From Suilimivivens sp964458255 (GTDB lineage: Bacteria > Bacillota > Clostridia > Lachnospirales > Lachnospiraceae), in contig CAYWHY010000079.1 of NCBI GenBank assembly GCA_964458255.1, forward strand, positions 1 through 6,258: a stretch of DNA of 6,258 nucleotides, written 5' to 3'. Below are positions 1-6,079 of the stretch, in pieces. Positions within the stretch are counted from its first letter, which is position 1, and each line of letters begins with the position of its first letter. The notes beneath the pieces were generated by a model. It searched no databases. It was not told the DNA's origin and was given only the letters and a program-made list of their open reading frames with translations. Both the position numbers and the translations under genes were made by a program.

Positions 1-76
1 ATTTACGCTGGTTGTAGGAGTTTTTCTCTTTATCAACTGTCAAACTCGGGATTTTACTACCTGAATCTGTAATAAT
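1..76. other. Left edge beyond pcrA; possible 3' end of a convergent gene
   Basis: No gene can be called with confidence here. On the plus strand one frame is open from position 2 to a TGA at 62-64 and reads a hydrophobic stretch (TLVVGVFLFIN) followed by a polar tail. It could be the last 20 codons of a membrane protein converging on pcrA. A second plus frame is also open from position 1 to a TAA at 70-72, so openness alone proves little over so short a span. GAGTTT (18-23) and AAACTC (42-47) form a 6-bp inverted repeat with an 18-nt loop and no clear U tract, so I do not call a terminator for the minus-strand block. Confidence 0.25.
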
Positions 77-2368
77 TTACAATTTTTTTAGTTTAGCAAA
101 AGTCGCATACATGATTTTCTGTCCCACATCATCAAAATCCACCGTTACCTTGTAATCTCTCGGCCCCGGTTCCATGGAAGTTACTGTTCCCTCTCCGTAT
201 TTGATGTGTCTTACTCTGTCTCCCGCATCATAATCCGGCTTTTCACCTGCTGCCGTCCCGGCTCCTTTCACAATCCCAAGCCTGTCAAAGCTTCCCACGC
301 CGCCGGCAATGTACGGTTTATTCTCCGTCGCGGTACTTTTGGGTGCAACAACTGCCACCGGTTTATTGCGTAAGGTCTGATGATACATCGGATGATACTT
401 CGACACGTCACTATCAATTTGAACCGTTTTCGGTGTCGGAACTTTATTATCCATAAGTTCCGGGGGAATTTCTTTTACAAAACGGCTGACTGCATTATAC
501 TGCGTCTCTCCACGAAGCATACGCATCTTAGCACAGCAAAGAGTCAAATCCTCTTTGGCACGGGTAATTCCCACGTACGCCAGACGCCTCTCTTCCTCTA
601 TTTCATCAGGGTCATCTGCCGTAATAGTCATATAACTCGGGAAAACACCGTCCTCCATTCCCGTCAGATATACATGGGAAAATTCCAGCCCCTTGGCACT
701 GTGGAGTGTCATAAGAAGTACCCTGTCACTGTCTTCATCCACTCTGTCTATATCCGCTACAAGTGCTACTTCCTCAAGAAATTCGCTTAACGTCGCTTCA
801 TCATGTGTCTCCTCATAAGACACAATCTTACTGATTAATTCGTCAATGTTTTCAATTCTTGTTTCCGCATCTTCTTCGTCGGAAGCCTCTAATTCTTTTA
901 CATAGCCTGTAGTTTCAATGATATCCTTTATCAAATCCCCCAAGCCATAATAGCTTAACTTACTTCTGAATACCTGAATCATATTAACAAATGCCGACAA
1001 CCTGGAAACACTTTTTCCTATGGAAGTAATCTGATCTGCTTCCTGAAGTGCCTCATAAAAACTGATTTCTTTCCTATCAGCATAGTCCTGCACCTTGGCA
1101 ATCGTAGAGGCTCCGATACCTCTTTTGGGAACATTGATGATTCTTTTAACGGCAAGATCATCTTTTCCGTTATCAATAGTCTTTAAATAAGCCAGCAAAT
1201 CTTTAATTTCCTTACGTGAATAGAAGTTTACGCCACCTACAACGTCATAAGGAATTCCTTCCACTACAAAACGTTCTTCCAAAAGGCGAGCCTGCGCATT
1301 GGTTCTGAAAAGCACCGCACACTCGCCGTAATCGGCAACACCCTCACGTTTTTTACGCGAAATATCATCCGCTACAAATTCAGCTTCTTCATAAGCTGTA
1401 TCAAAGGGTCTGAAATGAATTCTGTTACCTGCACCATGATCTGTCCACAGGGACTTTTCTTTTCTCCCTCTGTTATTACGAATCACTGCATTTGCCGCAT
1501 CAAGCACATTTTGTGTGGAACGGTAATTCTGCTCCAGGCGGATTACGGTTGCTTCCGGATAATGCTTTTCAAAATCAAGAATATTTCTGATATTTGCTCC
1601 ACGAAACTTATAAATAGACTGGTCATCATCCCCCACTACACAAAGGTTTCTGTTAGCCGATGCCAAAAGTCTTATCAATTCAAACTGTGCTGTATTGGTA
1701 TCCTGATACTCGTCCACCATAATGTACTTAAAGCGTTTCTGATAGCCCTCAAGCACATCCGGACATGTCTTAAAAAGCTCCACGGTTTTCATGATTAAAT
1801 CATCAAAATCCACCGCATTATTCCTTTTAAGTACATCCTGATACTCCTGATACACTACCGCAATTTTCTGCTTACGATAATCGATACCGCAACTAAGACT
1901 GTATTCATTCGGCGGAATTAATTCATCCTTGGCAGATGATATTGCTGACATAATTGCCCTTTCTTTCAGCATCTTGGAATCAATCTGTAATTTTTTGCAA
2001 ATATCTTTTACAACAGACTTTTGGTCATCCGTATCGTAAATAGCAAAATTAGTATCATACCCCAACCTGTCAATATATCTTCGTAAAATTCTTACGCAGG
2101 TCGAGTGGAAGGTTGTAACCCAGATACTGTCCGAACCAAAGCCTGCCAAATCCTCCACTCGCTCTTTCATTTCTCCGGCCGCTTTGTTGGTAAAAGTGAT
2201 TGCCATGATATTCCATGGGTTTACTCCCATTTCTTCTATCAAATAAGCAATTCTATGTGTTAAAACCCTTGTCTTTCCGCTTCCTGCACCCGCAAGAAGA
2301 AGGACCGGTCCTTCTACCGAAAAAACACCTTGCTTCTGCTGTTCGTTGAGTGTATCATAAATACTCAT
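77..2368 (-). CDS. pcrA: ATP-dependent DNA helicase PcrA (UvrD/Rep superfamily 1A)
   Basis: This is a cytoplasmic 3'-5' DNA helicase of 763 residues, acting in nucleotide excision repair, clearing RecA and RNA polymerase from DNA, and rolling-circle plasmid replication (family knowledge). The superfamily 1 motifs are visible in order: Q motif LNEQQ (7-11), Walker A AGAGSGKT (26-33), motif Ia AITFTNKAAGEM (56-67), Walker B/motif II VDEYQDT (218-224), motif III GDDDQSIYKFRGA (246-258), motif IV LEQNYRS (278-284), motif V LMTLHSAKGLEF (552-563) and motif VI YVGITRAKEDL (598-608). The last 50 or so residues (GDRVRHIKYGEGTV, 716-729, onward) match the PcrA C-terminal Tudor-like fold that binds RNA polymerase. 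Length is normal for the family and all catalytic motifs look intact. AGGAG lies 12 nt before the ATG, a rather long spacing. The upstream reading frame ends at or over the start codon, so translation is probably coupled. It is the last gene of the minus-strand block. Confidence 0.97.
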   Translation of the reverse strand: MSIYDTLNEQQKQGVFSVEGPVLLLAGAGSGKTRVLTHRIAYLIEEMGVNPWNIMAITFTNKAAGEMKERVEDLAGFGSDSIWVTTFHSTCVRILRRYIDRLGYDTNFAIYDTDDQKSVVKDICKKLQIDSKMLKERAIMSAISSAKDELIPPNEYSLSCGIDYRKQKIAVVYQEYQDVLKRNNAVDFDDLIMKTVELFKTCPDVLEGYQKRFKYIMVDEYQDTNTAQFELIRLLASANRNLCVVGDDDQSIYKFRGANIRNILDFEKHYPEATVIRLEQNYRSTQNVLDAANAVIRNNRGRKEKSLWTDHGAGNRIHFRPFDTAYEEAEFVADDISRKKREGVADYGECAVLFRTNAQARLLEERFVVEGIPYDVVGGVNFYSRKEIKDLLAYLKTIDNGKDDLAVKRIINVPKRGIGASTIAKVQDYADRKEISFYEALQEADQITSIGKSVSRLSAFVNMIQVFRSKLSYYGLGDLIKDIIETTGYVKELEASDEEDAETRIENIDELISKIVSYEETHDEATLSEFLEEVALVADIDRVDEDSDRVLLMTLHSAKGLEFSHVYLTGMEDGVFPSYMTITADDPDEIEEERRLAYVGITRAKEDLTLCCAKMRMLRGETQYNAVSRFVKEIPPELMDNKVPTPKTVQIDSDVSKYHPMYHQTLRNKPVAVVAPKSTATENKPYIAGGVGSFDRLGIVKGAGTAAGEKPDYDAGDRVRHIKYGEGTVTSMEPGPRDYKVTVDFDDVGQKIMYATFAKLKKL

Positions 2369-2369
2369 T

Positions 2370-2786
2370 CTACTTTACTGCTCCTGTCTTTNNNNNNNNN
2401 NNNNNNNNNNNNNNNNNNNNNNNNNNNNNNNNNNNNNNNNNNNNNNNNNNNNNNNNNNNNNNNNNNNNNNNNNNNNNNNNNNNNNNNNNNNCCATCAGAT
2501 AAGAAGTCAGGACATTTTCTGCCCTGACTTTCATCTCATCATATTGAAATTCCGGAAAATCTTTTTTTATTTTGGGAAGGTACAGACTCGTCATTGCGGA
2601 TAACGACTTGGGTGTACTTGCATACTCCTCTTCCACCATTTCAATCCCTTCCTTAATGGATTCGGTTCCAAAGGCCACTTTGGAAAAATCACGCACTGCA
2701 CATTTTATATGATAAACAGCGTACACCACGCACCCGGCAATCACTAATATCAGAATCAAAATAACAATGATTCCCATCAGCGCCAT
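2370..2786 (-). CDS. Small membrane-anchored protein of unknown function, interrupted by the assembly gap
   Basis: The first 98 residues are readable before the gap. Residues about 4-24 (MGIIVILILILVIAGCVVYA) form one N-terminal membrane segment, followed by a charged, probably cytoplasmic part with an acidic helix (KEGIEMVEEEY) and a segment SLYLPKIKKDFPEFQYDE. I do not recognise a named family. From memory, similar TSLYLP-KDFPEF segments occur in clostridial hypothetical proteins, but I cannot verify this. An AAAGGAGG site lies 8 nt before the ATG and 2 nt past the TAA of the preceding zinc-ribbon gene, suggesting coupled translation and shared function. The C-terminus is not known. After the gap the annotated frame reads KTGAVK and a TAG at 2372-2370. 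Because the gap length is conventional, the true end could instead be a TAA at 2378-2376 or a TGA at 2367-2365 overlapping the pcrA ATG. The stated end is therefore provisional. Confidence 0.7.
   Translation of the reverse strand: MALMGIIVILILILVIAGCVVYAVYHIKCAVRDFSKVAFGTESIKEGIEMVEEEYASTPKSLSAMTSLYLPKIKKDFPEFQYDEMKVRAENVLTSYLMXXXXXXXXXXXXXXXXXXXXXXXXXXXXXXXXXXKTGAVK
2392..2491. other. Assembly gap (100 N)
   Basis: A run of exactly 100 undetermined bases, the standard placeholder for a scaffold gap of unknown size. It falls inside or just after the small membrane-protein gene and upstream of pcrA. The missing DNA may hold only the end of that gene, or additional genes and a separate pcrA promoter. 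The operon continuity between the zinc-ribbon genes and pcrA is therefore not proven by this sequence. Confidence 0.97.
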
Positions 2787-2804
2787 CTTCCTATCCTCCT
2801 TTGA

Positions 2805-3905
2805 TTATGACGATAACCACATAAGTATTCCGATAATTGCAAGCACTCCGGCAATGGTAAGGATTACCTTTGGTATGGAAATCGGAATCTTTCCGGATAC
2901 TTTTCCGGTCTGTCCGTTTACCATAAATTTGTACACTTTCTCTTTGTACTTATAACTGGAAATCCAAACCGGCAACAATAAGTATTTGTAAGTAATGTTC
3001 CTGTATTTTGTCACAAAATGTAAATTCCTCACACGATCTGCATGATTCTCTTCTTCAATGACATCTGAAATATGATTGTCCAGTTTCCTGCGGATACTGC
3101 TCTGTGCCATCTCCCATCCTTCTTTCACACCGATTGCATATCTCTCTGCCGCAAAACCTGCCACATATTCAGGTTTATAGCTTTTGTTATCCGCAGTGTT
3201 ATAAGGCTCTAATCCGGCAAGCATAGATTGATTCTGATTGGTTGTAGCACAAACAAGCTCATCATCAAAGCTTTCTGCGTATCTGCCCCGTGTCGGATAC
3301 CAGTCCACCACTATTTCTGTTTTATCATCTCTTTTCACACGGCGTTCCTTACCATATTCCGCATGATATTCAGAAGTGGTATCCGCATCAAAGGTCCAGT
3401 ACGGGAGATAGACTCCTTTAAAATGCTTTGCCTTGGCGCTTTCCTTTGCCATTTTAGGGCAAAACCATTTCTTCTTAATCCAGCTTTTAAAAAGTTCAGA
3501 AGCCTCTTTATCCGTAATCTTAAAAGGAATCACTCCGCCGGGAGCCATTGTCTGTTTATCCGCTGCTTCCATAACCTGATTAGAACCGCAAAAAGGACAT
3601 ACTGCAGAAATTTCAAGTGCATCATAAACAGATTCCGCACCGCATGCCTTACACAATACCGTCTTCTTTTCCGTTCCCCAGTTGCAATTCTCTGTATTTT
3701 CTGCCTGTGAAAAGTCAAGTTCCTGTGCTGTTTCCGGTTGTGTTTCCTGCTTTCTGATGGGCTGAACATAATCACAGTATGGACATTTCAAGCCACCCGT
3801 GGCAGGGTCAAAATCCATAACTCCACCACACTTTGGACATTTTTTATCAGTTTCATCCATTGTCGATACCACTTCGGCATCCAGATTTGTATCAAATTCA
3901 CTCAT
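2805..3905 (-). CDS. ydjG: YdjG-like membrane-anchored double zinc-ribbon protein
   Basis: A protein of 366 residues when started at the ATG at 3905-3903. It resembles B. subtilis YdjG, a TFIIB-type zinc-ribbon membrane protein of the pspA-ydjGHI envelope-stress operon (family knowledge). Two Cys4 zinc ribbons are visible: CPKC (23-26) with CPYC (41-44), and CKAC (85-88) with CPFC (103-106). A mixed soluble region follows, including YLPYWTFDA (about 166-174) and LLLPVWISSYKYKEK (about 309-323). One C-terminal membrane segment (VILTIAGVLAIIGILMWL, about 347-364) leaves two residues outside, so most of the protein should be cytoplasmic and tail-anchored. An ATG 18 nt upstream (3923) has no ribosome binding site, while the chosen start has one. 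The gene lies 35 nt after the SPFH gene and 18 nt before the small membrane-protein gene. It probably helps form a membrane complex with the SPFH protein, but its biochemical role is unknown. Confidence 0.8.
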   Translation of the reverse strand: MSEFDTNLDAEVVSTMDETDKKCPKCGGVMDFDPATGGLKCPYCDYVQPIRKQETQPETAQELDFSQAENTENCNWGTEKKTVLCKACGAESVYDALEISAVCPFCGSNQVMEAADKQTMAPGGVIPFKITDKEASELFKSWIKKKWFCPKMAKESAKAKHFKGVYLPYWTFDADTTSEYHAEYGKERRVKRDDKTEIVVDWYPTRGRYAESFDDELVCATTNQNQSMLAGLEPYNTADNKSYKPEYVAGFAAERYAIGVKEGWEMAQSSIRRKLDNHISDVIEEENHADRVRNLHFVTKYRNITYKYLLLPVWISSYKYKEKVYKFMVNGQTGKVSGKIPISIPKVILTIAGVLAIIGILMWLSS

Positions 3906-3911
3906 ATTTTT

Positions 3912-3920
3912 CTCCACCTT
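3912..3920 (-). promoter_or_regulatory. Ribosome binding site that fixes the YdjG-like start
   Basis: On the minus strand AAGGTGGAG is followed by AAAAAT and the ATG at 3905. The GGAG-to-ATG spacing is 6 nt. The alternative ATG at 3923 would place this site inside the coding region and has no purine-rich element upstream (GATAATGTCTGTTAC). The longer form is therefore probably an over-extended open frame. Confidence 0.75.
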
Positions 3921-3940
3921 CATATGTAACAGACATTATC

Positions 3941-5287
3941 TTACTTCAAATCATTATCATCAAAAGGATCACCGCATTCCGGACAGAACTTGGGCGGATT
4001 CTTAGGATCTTCCGGTTCCCATCCACACTTATCACACGCATACAAAGGTTCTCCCGCCGGCTTCCTGCTTCCACATTCCACACAGAATTTTCCCTTATTT
4101 ACAGCACCGCATGTACAGGTCCATCCGTCCTCTGCCGGTTTCTGGGCACCACATTCCGCACAGAATTTACCTGTATTTCCCGTCTTGCCACATGTGCAGG
4201 TCCATCCTGTCTGAGCAGCAGCCGCTGATGCCATCTGCTGTGCAGGTGCTGCCTGCTGCATAGGTGCTGCCTGTTGCTGTGCACCCATTTGGAATAACTG
4301 CTGTGCATTCATGCCCCCTGCCTGAGTTGCCATATTCATACCGGCAAATGCCATCATGGGACCGGTAGATGTGTTGGAAGCTGCTGCCTTCATAGCCTCT
4401 GCCTGTGCACCAACCAGCGTAGCTGCTGCCATGTTAGGATTACGAAGCACTGCACTTTTCTGCAGTTCTTTAATCATAGCCTCGTCTTCTTCGGATGCCT
4501 TCATGCTGTTGATACCAAAGGACACAATCTCAATACCGCGAAGTCCCGACCACTTCTCTGATAATACATCATTTAACGCATCTGCCAGTTCCATGGTATG
4601 AGCCGGCACTGCGCTATACCGGATTCCCATTGCGGAAATCTTGGCAAAAGCCGGCTGAAGAGCTGTCATAAGCTCTGTCTTTAACTGACTGTCAATTTCA
4701 CTTCTCTCATAATCATCTGTCACATTACCGCACACATTGGTGTAAAATAACAGTGGATCTGTAATCCTGTAGGAATATTCGCCATTACAACGGATGGAAA
4801 TGTCAATATCAAGACCAATATTCTGATCTACCACACGAAATGGAACCGGATTGGCTGTTCCATATTTATTCCCCATAATTTCCTTTGTATTAAAGAAATA
4901 TACTCTCTGATCCTTACCTGTATCTCCTGCAAAAGTAAAACGCTTACCGATGGTGCTGAAGGTTTTCTTAATGTTCTCCCCCAAATTTCCGTACAGCAGG
5001 CTGGGCTCTGACGAAGCATCATACACAAATTCTCCTGCTTCCGCGCAAAATTCGACTACCTTTCCCTGATCGACAATAATCATACACTGGCCTTCATTCA
5101 CTGCAATCACGGAACCGTTTGAAATAATATTTTCCATACCGTGATTATTACTTGAACGGCCATTTACCTTTTTCTGCCCCTTTGTTACCAAAACAGTTTC
5201 ATCCAACGAATCACAGTAAAAATACTCTTTCCACTGATCAGCAACGACATCACCCACTGCATTTTTAATTGCTTTAATTAATCCCAT
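3941..5287 (-). CDS. ydjI: YdjI-like SPFH-domain protein with three C-terminal zinc ribbons
   Basis: A 448-residue protein of the family often labelled 'virion core protein-like' or YdjI, with an SPFH (stomatin/prohibitin/flotillin/HflKC) domain at roughly residues 20-275. Diagnostic stretches include DQWKEYFYCDSLDETVLV, VVEFCAEAGEFVYDASSEPS and LRGIEIVSFGINSMKASEED. There is no membrane segment, so it should associate peripherally, perhaps through the N-terminal helix (GLIKAIKNAVGDVV) or its partners. Residues about 284-360 are a low-complexity Ala/Gln/Met linker. Three zinc ribbons follow: Cys364, 366, 376, 379; Cys391, 393, 402, 405; Cys418, 421, 435, 438. In B. subtilis YdjI helps bring PspA to the membrane (family knowledge), but no pspA is visible here. 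GGAGG sits 7 nt before the ATG. It is the first gene of the block, directly downstream of a strong promoter. Confidence 0.9.
   Translation of the reverse strand: MGLIKAIKNAVGDVVADQWKEYFYCDSLDETVLVTKGQKKVNGRSSNNHGMENIISNGSVIAVNEGQCMIIVDQGKVVEFCAEAGEFVYDASSEPSLLYGNLGENIKKTFSTIGKRFTFAGDTGKDQRVYFFNTKEIMGNKYGTANPVPFRVVDQNIGLDIDISIRCNGEYSYRITDPLLFYTNVCGNVTDDYERSEIDSQLKTELMTALQPAFAKISAMGIRYSAVPAHTMELADALNDVLSEKWSGLRGIEIVSFGINSMKASEEDEAMIKELQKSAVLRNPNMAAATLVGAQAEAMKAAASNTSTGPMMAFAGMNMATQAGGMNAQQLFQMGAQQQAAPMQQAAPAQQMASAAAAQTGWTCTCGKTGNTGKFCAECGAQKPAEDGWTCTCGAVNKGKFCVECGSRKPAGEPLYACDKCGWEPEDPKNPPKFCPECGDPFDDNDLK
4049..4207 (-). repeat. Tandem duplicated zinc-ribbon module within the YdjI-like gene
   Basis: Two adjacent units of 27 and 26 codons encode near-identical ribbons. 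Residues 361-387 have the pattern GWTCTCG-(5)-GKFCAECG-QKPAED, and residues 388-413 have GWTCTCG-(4)-GKFCVECG-RKPAGE. The DNA is also similar but not identical (for example ACATTCC-CACAGAATTT in both), which points to an internal duplication that has since drifted. The third ribbon (418-438) has the more usual CxxC pairs and differs from the other two, whose first pair is CxC. Confidence 0.8.
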
Positions 5288-5348
5288 ATTCCATCCTCCA
5301 TTTATATAAATTTTTTTAAATAAATCGGATAAGTAAATCCTTTTTTAG

Positions 5349-5377
5349 ATTATATCTTTTTTGTCGGATATTGTCCA
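5349..5377 (-). promoter_or_regulatory. Sigma-A-type promoter for the minus-strand block
   Basis: On the minus strand TGGACA (5377-5372), a spacer of exactly 17 nt, and TATAAT (5354-5349) match the vegetative consensus at 5 of 6 and 6 of 6 positions. Transcription should start near 5342, giving a leader of about 55 nt before the ATG at 5287. I see no sigma-W-like TGAAAC/CGTA pair, which would be expected if it were controlled like B. subtilis pspA. Confidence 0.8.
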
Positions 5378-5390
5378 TAAAAATATCGAC
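5363..5390. promoter_or_regulatory. Imperfect inverted repeat bracketing the -35 box; candidate operator
   Basis: GTCGGATAT (5363-5371) and ATATCGAC (5383-5390) are inverted copies that differ by one extra G. The 11 nt between them contain the -35 hexamer of the minus-strand promoter. TCGGATA recurs at 5325-5331, downstream of the start site. The geometry would suit a dimeric repressor that blocks RNA polymerase. The repeat also lies 13 bp from the candidate -35 of the divergent plus-strand gene. The identity of any regulator is unknown. Confidence 0.4.
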
Positions 5391-5403
5391 CTGTTTTCTC
5401 CTT

Positions 5404-5432
5404 TTGACGCACTCTTTTTCTCTCCGTTTCAT
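5404..5432 (+). promoter_or_regulatory. Weak candidate promoter for the binding-protein gene
   Basis: TTGACG (5404-5409), 17 nt, then TTTCAT (5427-5432). The -35 is good (5 of 6) but the -10 matches the consensus at only 4 of 6 positions. A promoter here would give a leader of only about 25 nt, leaving no room for a riboswitch. No better pair is visible in the 177-bp divergent intergenic region. Confidence 0.35.
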
Positions 5433-5464
5433 ATCATAAACCATCGAACTAAGTGGAGGAATTT

Positions 5465-5938
5465 ATGAAAAAAAATTTTATCAGTAAAATAATCTGTCTT
5501 GGAATTTCCTTTTTGTTTCTGATTTGTCTGACTATCGGTTGCAAAAGCCGGGAAACCCTATCAGAAAGCGGGCTTACTAAAGTCACTTTAAACGAAGTAG
5601 CACACAGTATTTTTTATGCACCCATGTATGTTGCCATTGAAAACGGCTACTTTGCTGAAGAGGGAATCGAGCTAACCTTAACAACAGGCTTTGGTGCCGA
5701 CAAAACTATGACTGCCGTTCTGACAGACGAGGCTGATATCGGTTTTATGGGCAGTGAGTCCACTATCTATACCTATGCAGGTAATACGCAGAATTATGTA
5801 GTGAATTTTGCCCAGCTGACACAAAGAGCCGGAAACTTTCTGGTAGCCAGAGAACCCATTAAAAACTTTACCTGGGATATGTTAAAGGGCACTGAAGTCC
5901 TTGGTGGAAGAGCAGGTGTCGCCAGTATAGTAATGTAA
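5465..5938 (+). pseudogene. Truncated ABC-transporter substrate-binding lipoprotein (NMT1/ThiY-like)
   Basis: The intact start encodes a lipoprotein signal peptide with basic N-terminus, hydrophobic core and lipobox LTIGC (Cys26). It is followed by the N-terminal lobe of an NMT1/ThiY/SsuA-type periplasmic-binding fold: a FYAPMYVAIENGYFAEEGIE stretch, then GADKTMTAVLTDEADIGFMG. Such proteins deliver substrates (pyrimidine precursors, sulfonates, nitrate and similar) to an ABC importer; the substrate here cannot be told. The start is the ATG at 5465, with GGAGG 5 nt upstream; a GTG at 5453 overlaps that site and is unlikely. Homology ends at LGGRAG (GGT at 5915-5917). From memory, relatives continue GGMP and total about 320-340 residues, but here VASIVM and a stop follow at residue 157. 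No continuation is seen in any frame downstream, so this is not a simple frameshift. The second lobe and any permease or ATPase genes are absent from the window, and the product is probably non-functional. Confidence 0.75.
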
Positions 5939-6028
5939 ATCTTGAGTCTATTATAATCATTTGTAACTGGATAGATGGATTGTTACAGGCAAAAGCCTTA
6001 CATTCCGCTATTATATAAGATTTTTACT
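5939..6028 (+). other. Non-coding spacer after the truncated gene
   Basis: No start with a ribosome binding site is seen. One frame is open without a start from 5899 through 6015 (ending TAA at 6016-6018) and reads ESIIIICNWIDGLLQAKAL in its middle. It could be the 3' remnant of a gene cut at the junction, or chance. TATAAT at 5952-5957 has no acceptable -35. A 4-bp stem AGGC-AAAA-GCCT sits at 5987-5998. Confidence 0.5.
5962..5987. repeat. Short inverted repeat TGTAAC/GTTACA
   Basis: TGTAAC at 5962-5967 and GTTACA at 5982-5987 are perfect inverted 6-mers with a 14-bp spacer, so the half-site centres are 20 bp apart. The arrangement could suit a DNA-binding dimer or a recombinase site near the putative junction. 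Six-base arms can also arise by chance. Confidence 0.3.
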
Positions 6029-6058
6029 GAAAGGTGTTCCTTCATAGGAATGCCTTTC
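6029..6058 (+). promoter_or_regulatory. 12-bp stem-loop directly upstream of the next gene's ribosome binding site
   Basis: GAAAGGTGTTCC (6029-6040) pairs along its full length with GGAATGCCTTTC (6047-6058) around a 6-nt loop TTCATA. Ten pairs are Watson-Crick and two adjacent ones are G-U. The preserved wobbles mean the RNA of the plus strand folds better than a DNA-palindrome reading suggests. Only GTTACTTT follows before AGGAGG, so it is a poor intrinsic terminator. It is better read as a leader element controlling the following gene, for example by mRNA stabilisation, attenuation or translational control. Confidence 0.6.
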
Positions 6059-6066
6059 GTTACTTT

Positions 6067-6072
6067 AGGAGG
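6067..6072 (+). promoter_or_regulatory. Ribosome binding site supporting a TTG start
   Basis: A full AGGAGG is followed by GTTTACA (7 nt) and TTG at 6080-6082. The next in-frame ATG (6107) has no such site, so TTG is the likely start. Confidence 0.75.
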
Positions 6073-6079
6073 GTTTACA

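Noticed and set aside
15..43. Minus-strand promoter beginning TTGACA downstream of pcrA
   Set aside because: The hexamer is good, but at 17 nt the -10 would read CTCCTA, and no downstream gene is visible in the window.
380..1798. Plus-strand open frames inside pcrA (380-790, 1415-1798)
   Set aside because: They lie antisense to an intact, motif-complete helicase and encode nothing recognisable.
3906..3923. ATG at 3923 as the start of the YdjG-like gene
   Set aside because: It has no ribosome binding site upstream, whereas AAGGTGGAG is correctly placed for the ATG at 3905.
3228..4228. Plus-strand open frames across the zinc-ribbon and SPFH genes (3228-3710, 3833-4228 and similar)
   Set aside because: They are antisense to genes with clear domains, lack ribosome binding sites, and their Cys/His/Phe-rich translations are typical shadows.
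5300..5311. Palindrome ATTTATATAAAT next to the ribosome binding site of the SPFH gene
   Set aside because: The leader is extremely AT-rich, and such a palindrome is expected by chance; its pairing would be weak in RNA.
5453..5464. GTG start adding four residues to the lipoprotein
   Set aside because: The GTG overlaps the GGAGG ribosome binding site that serves the ATG at 5465, and the signal peptide reads naturally from that ATG.
5288..5464. TPP or other riboswitch upstream of the ThiY-like gene
   Set aside because: No CTGAGA-type TPP core or long structured leader is present, and the likely transcript start leaves only about 25 nt of leader.
5915..6060. Group II intron 5' end (GTGTCGCCAG resembles GTGYG starts)
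   Set aside because: The following bases lack the domain I motifs expected of such introns, and the downstream gene does not resemble an intron reverse transcriptase.
6029..6066. Intrinsic terminator for the lipoprotein gene
   Set aside because: The stem is strong, but only scattered T residues follow (GTTACTTT) and the next gene's AGGAGG comes at once. A regulatory leader fits better.
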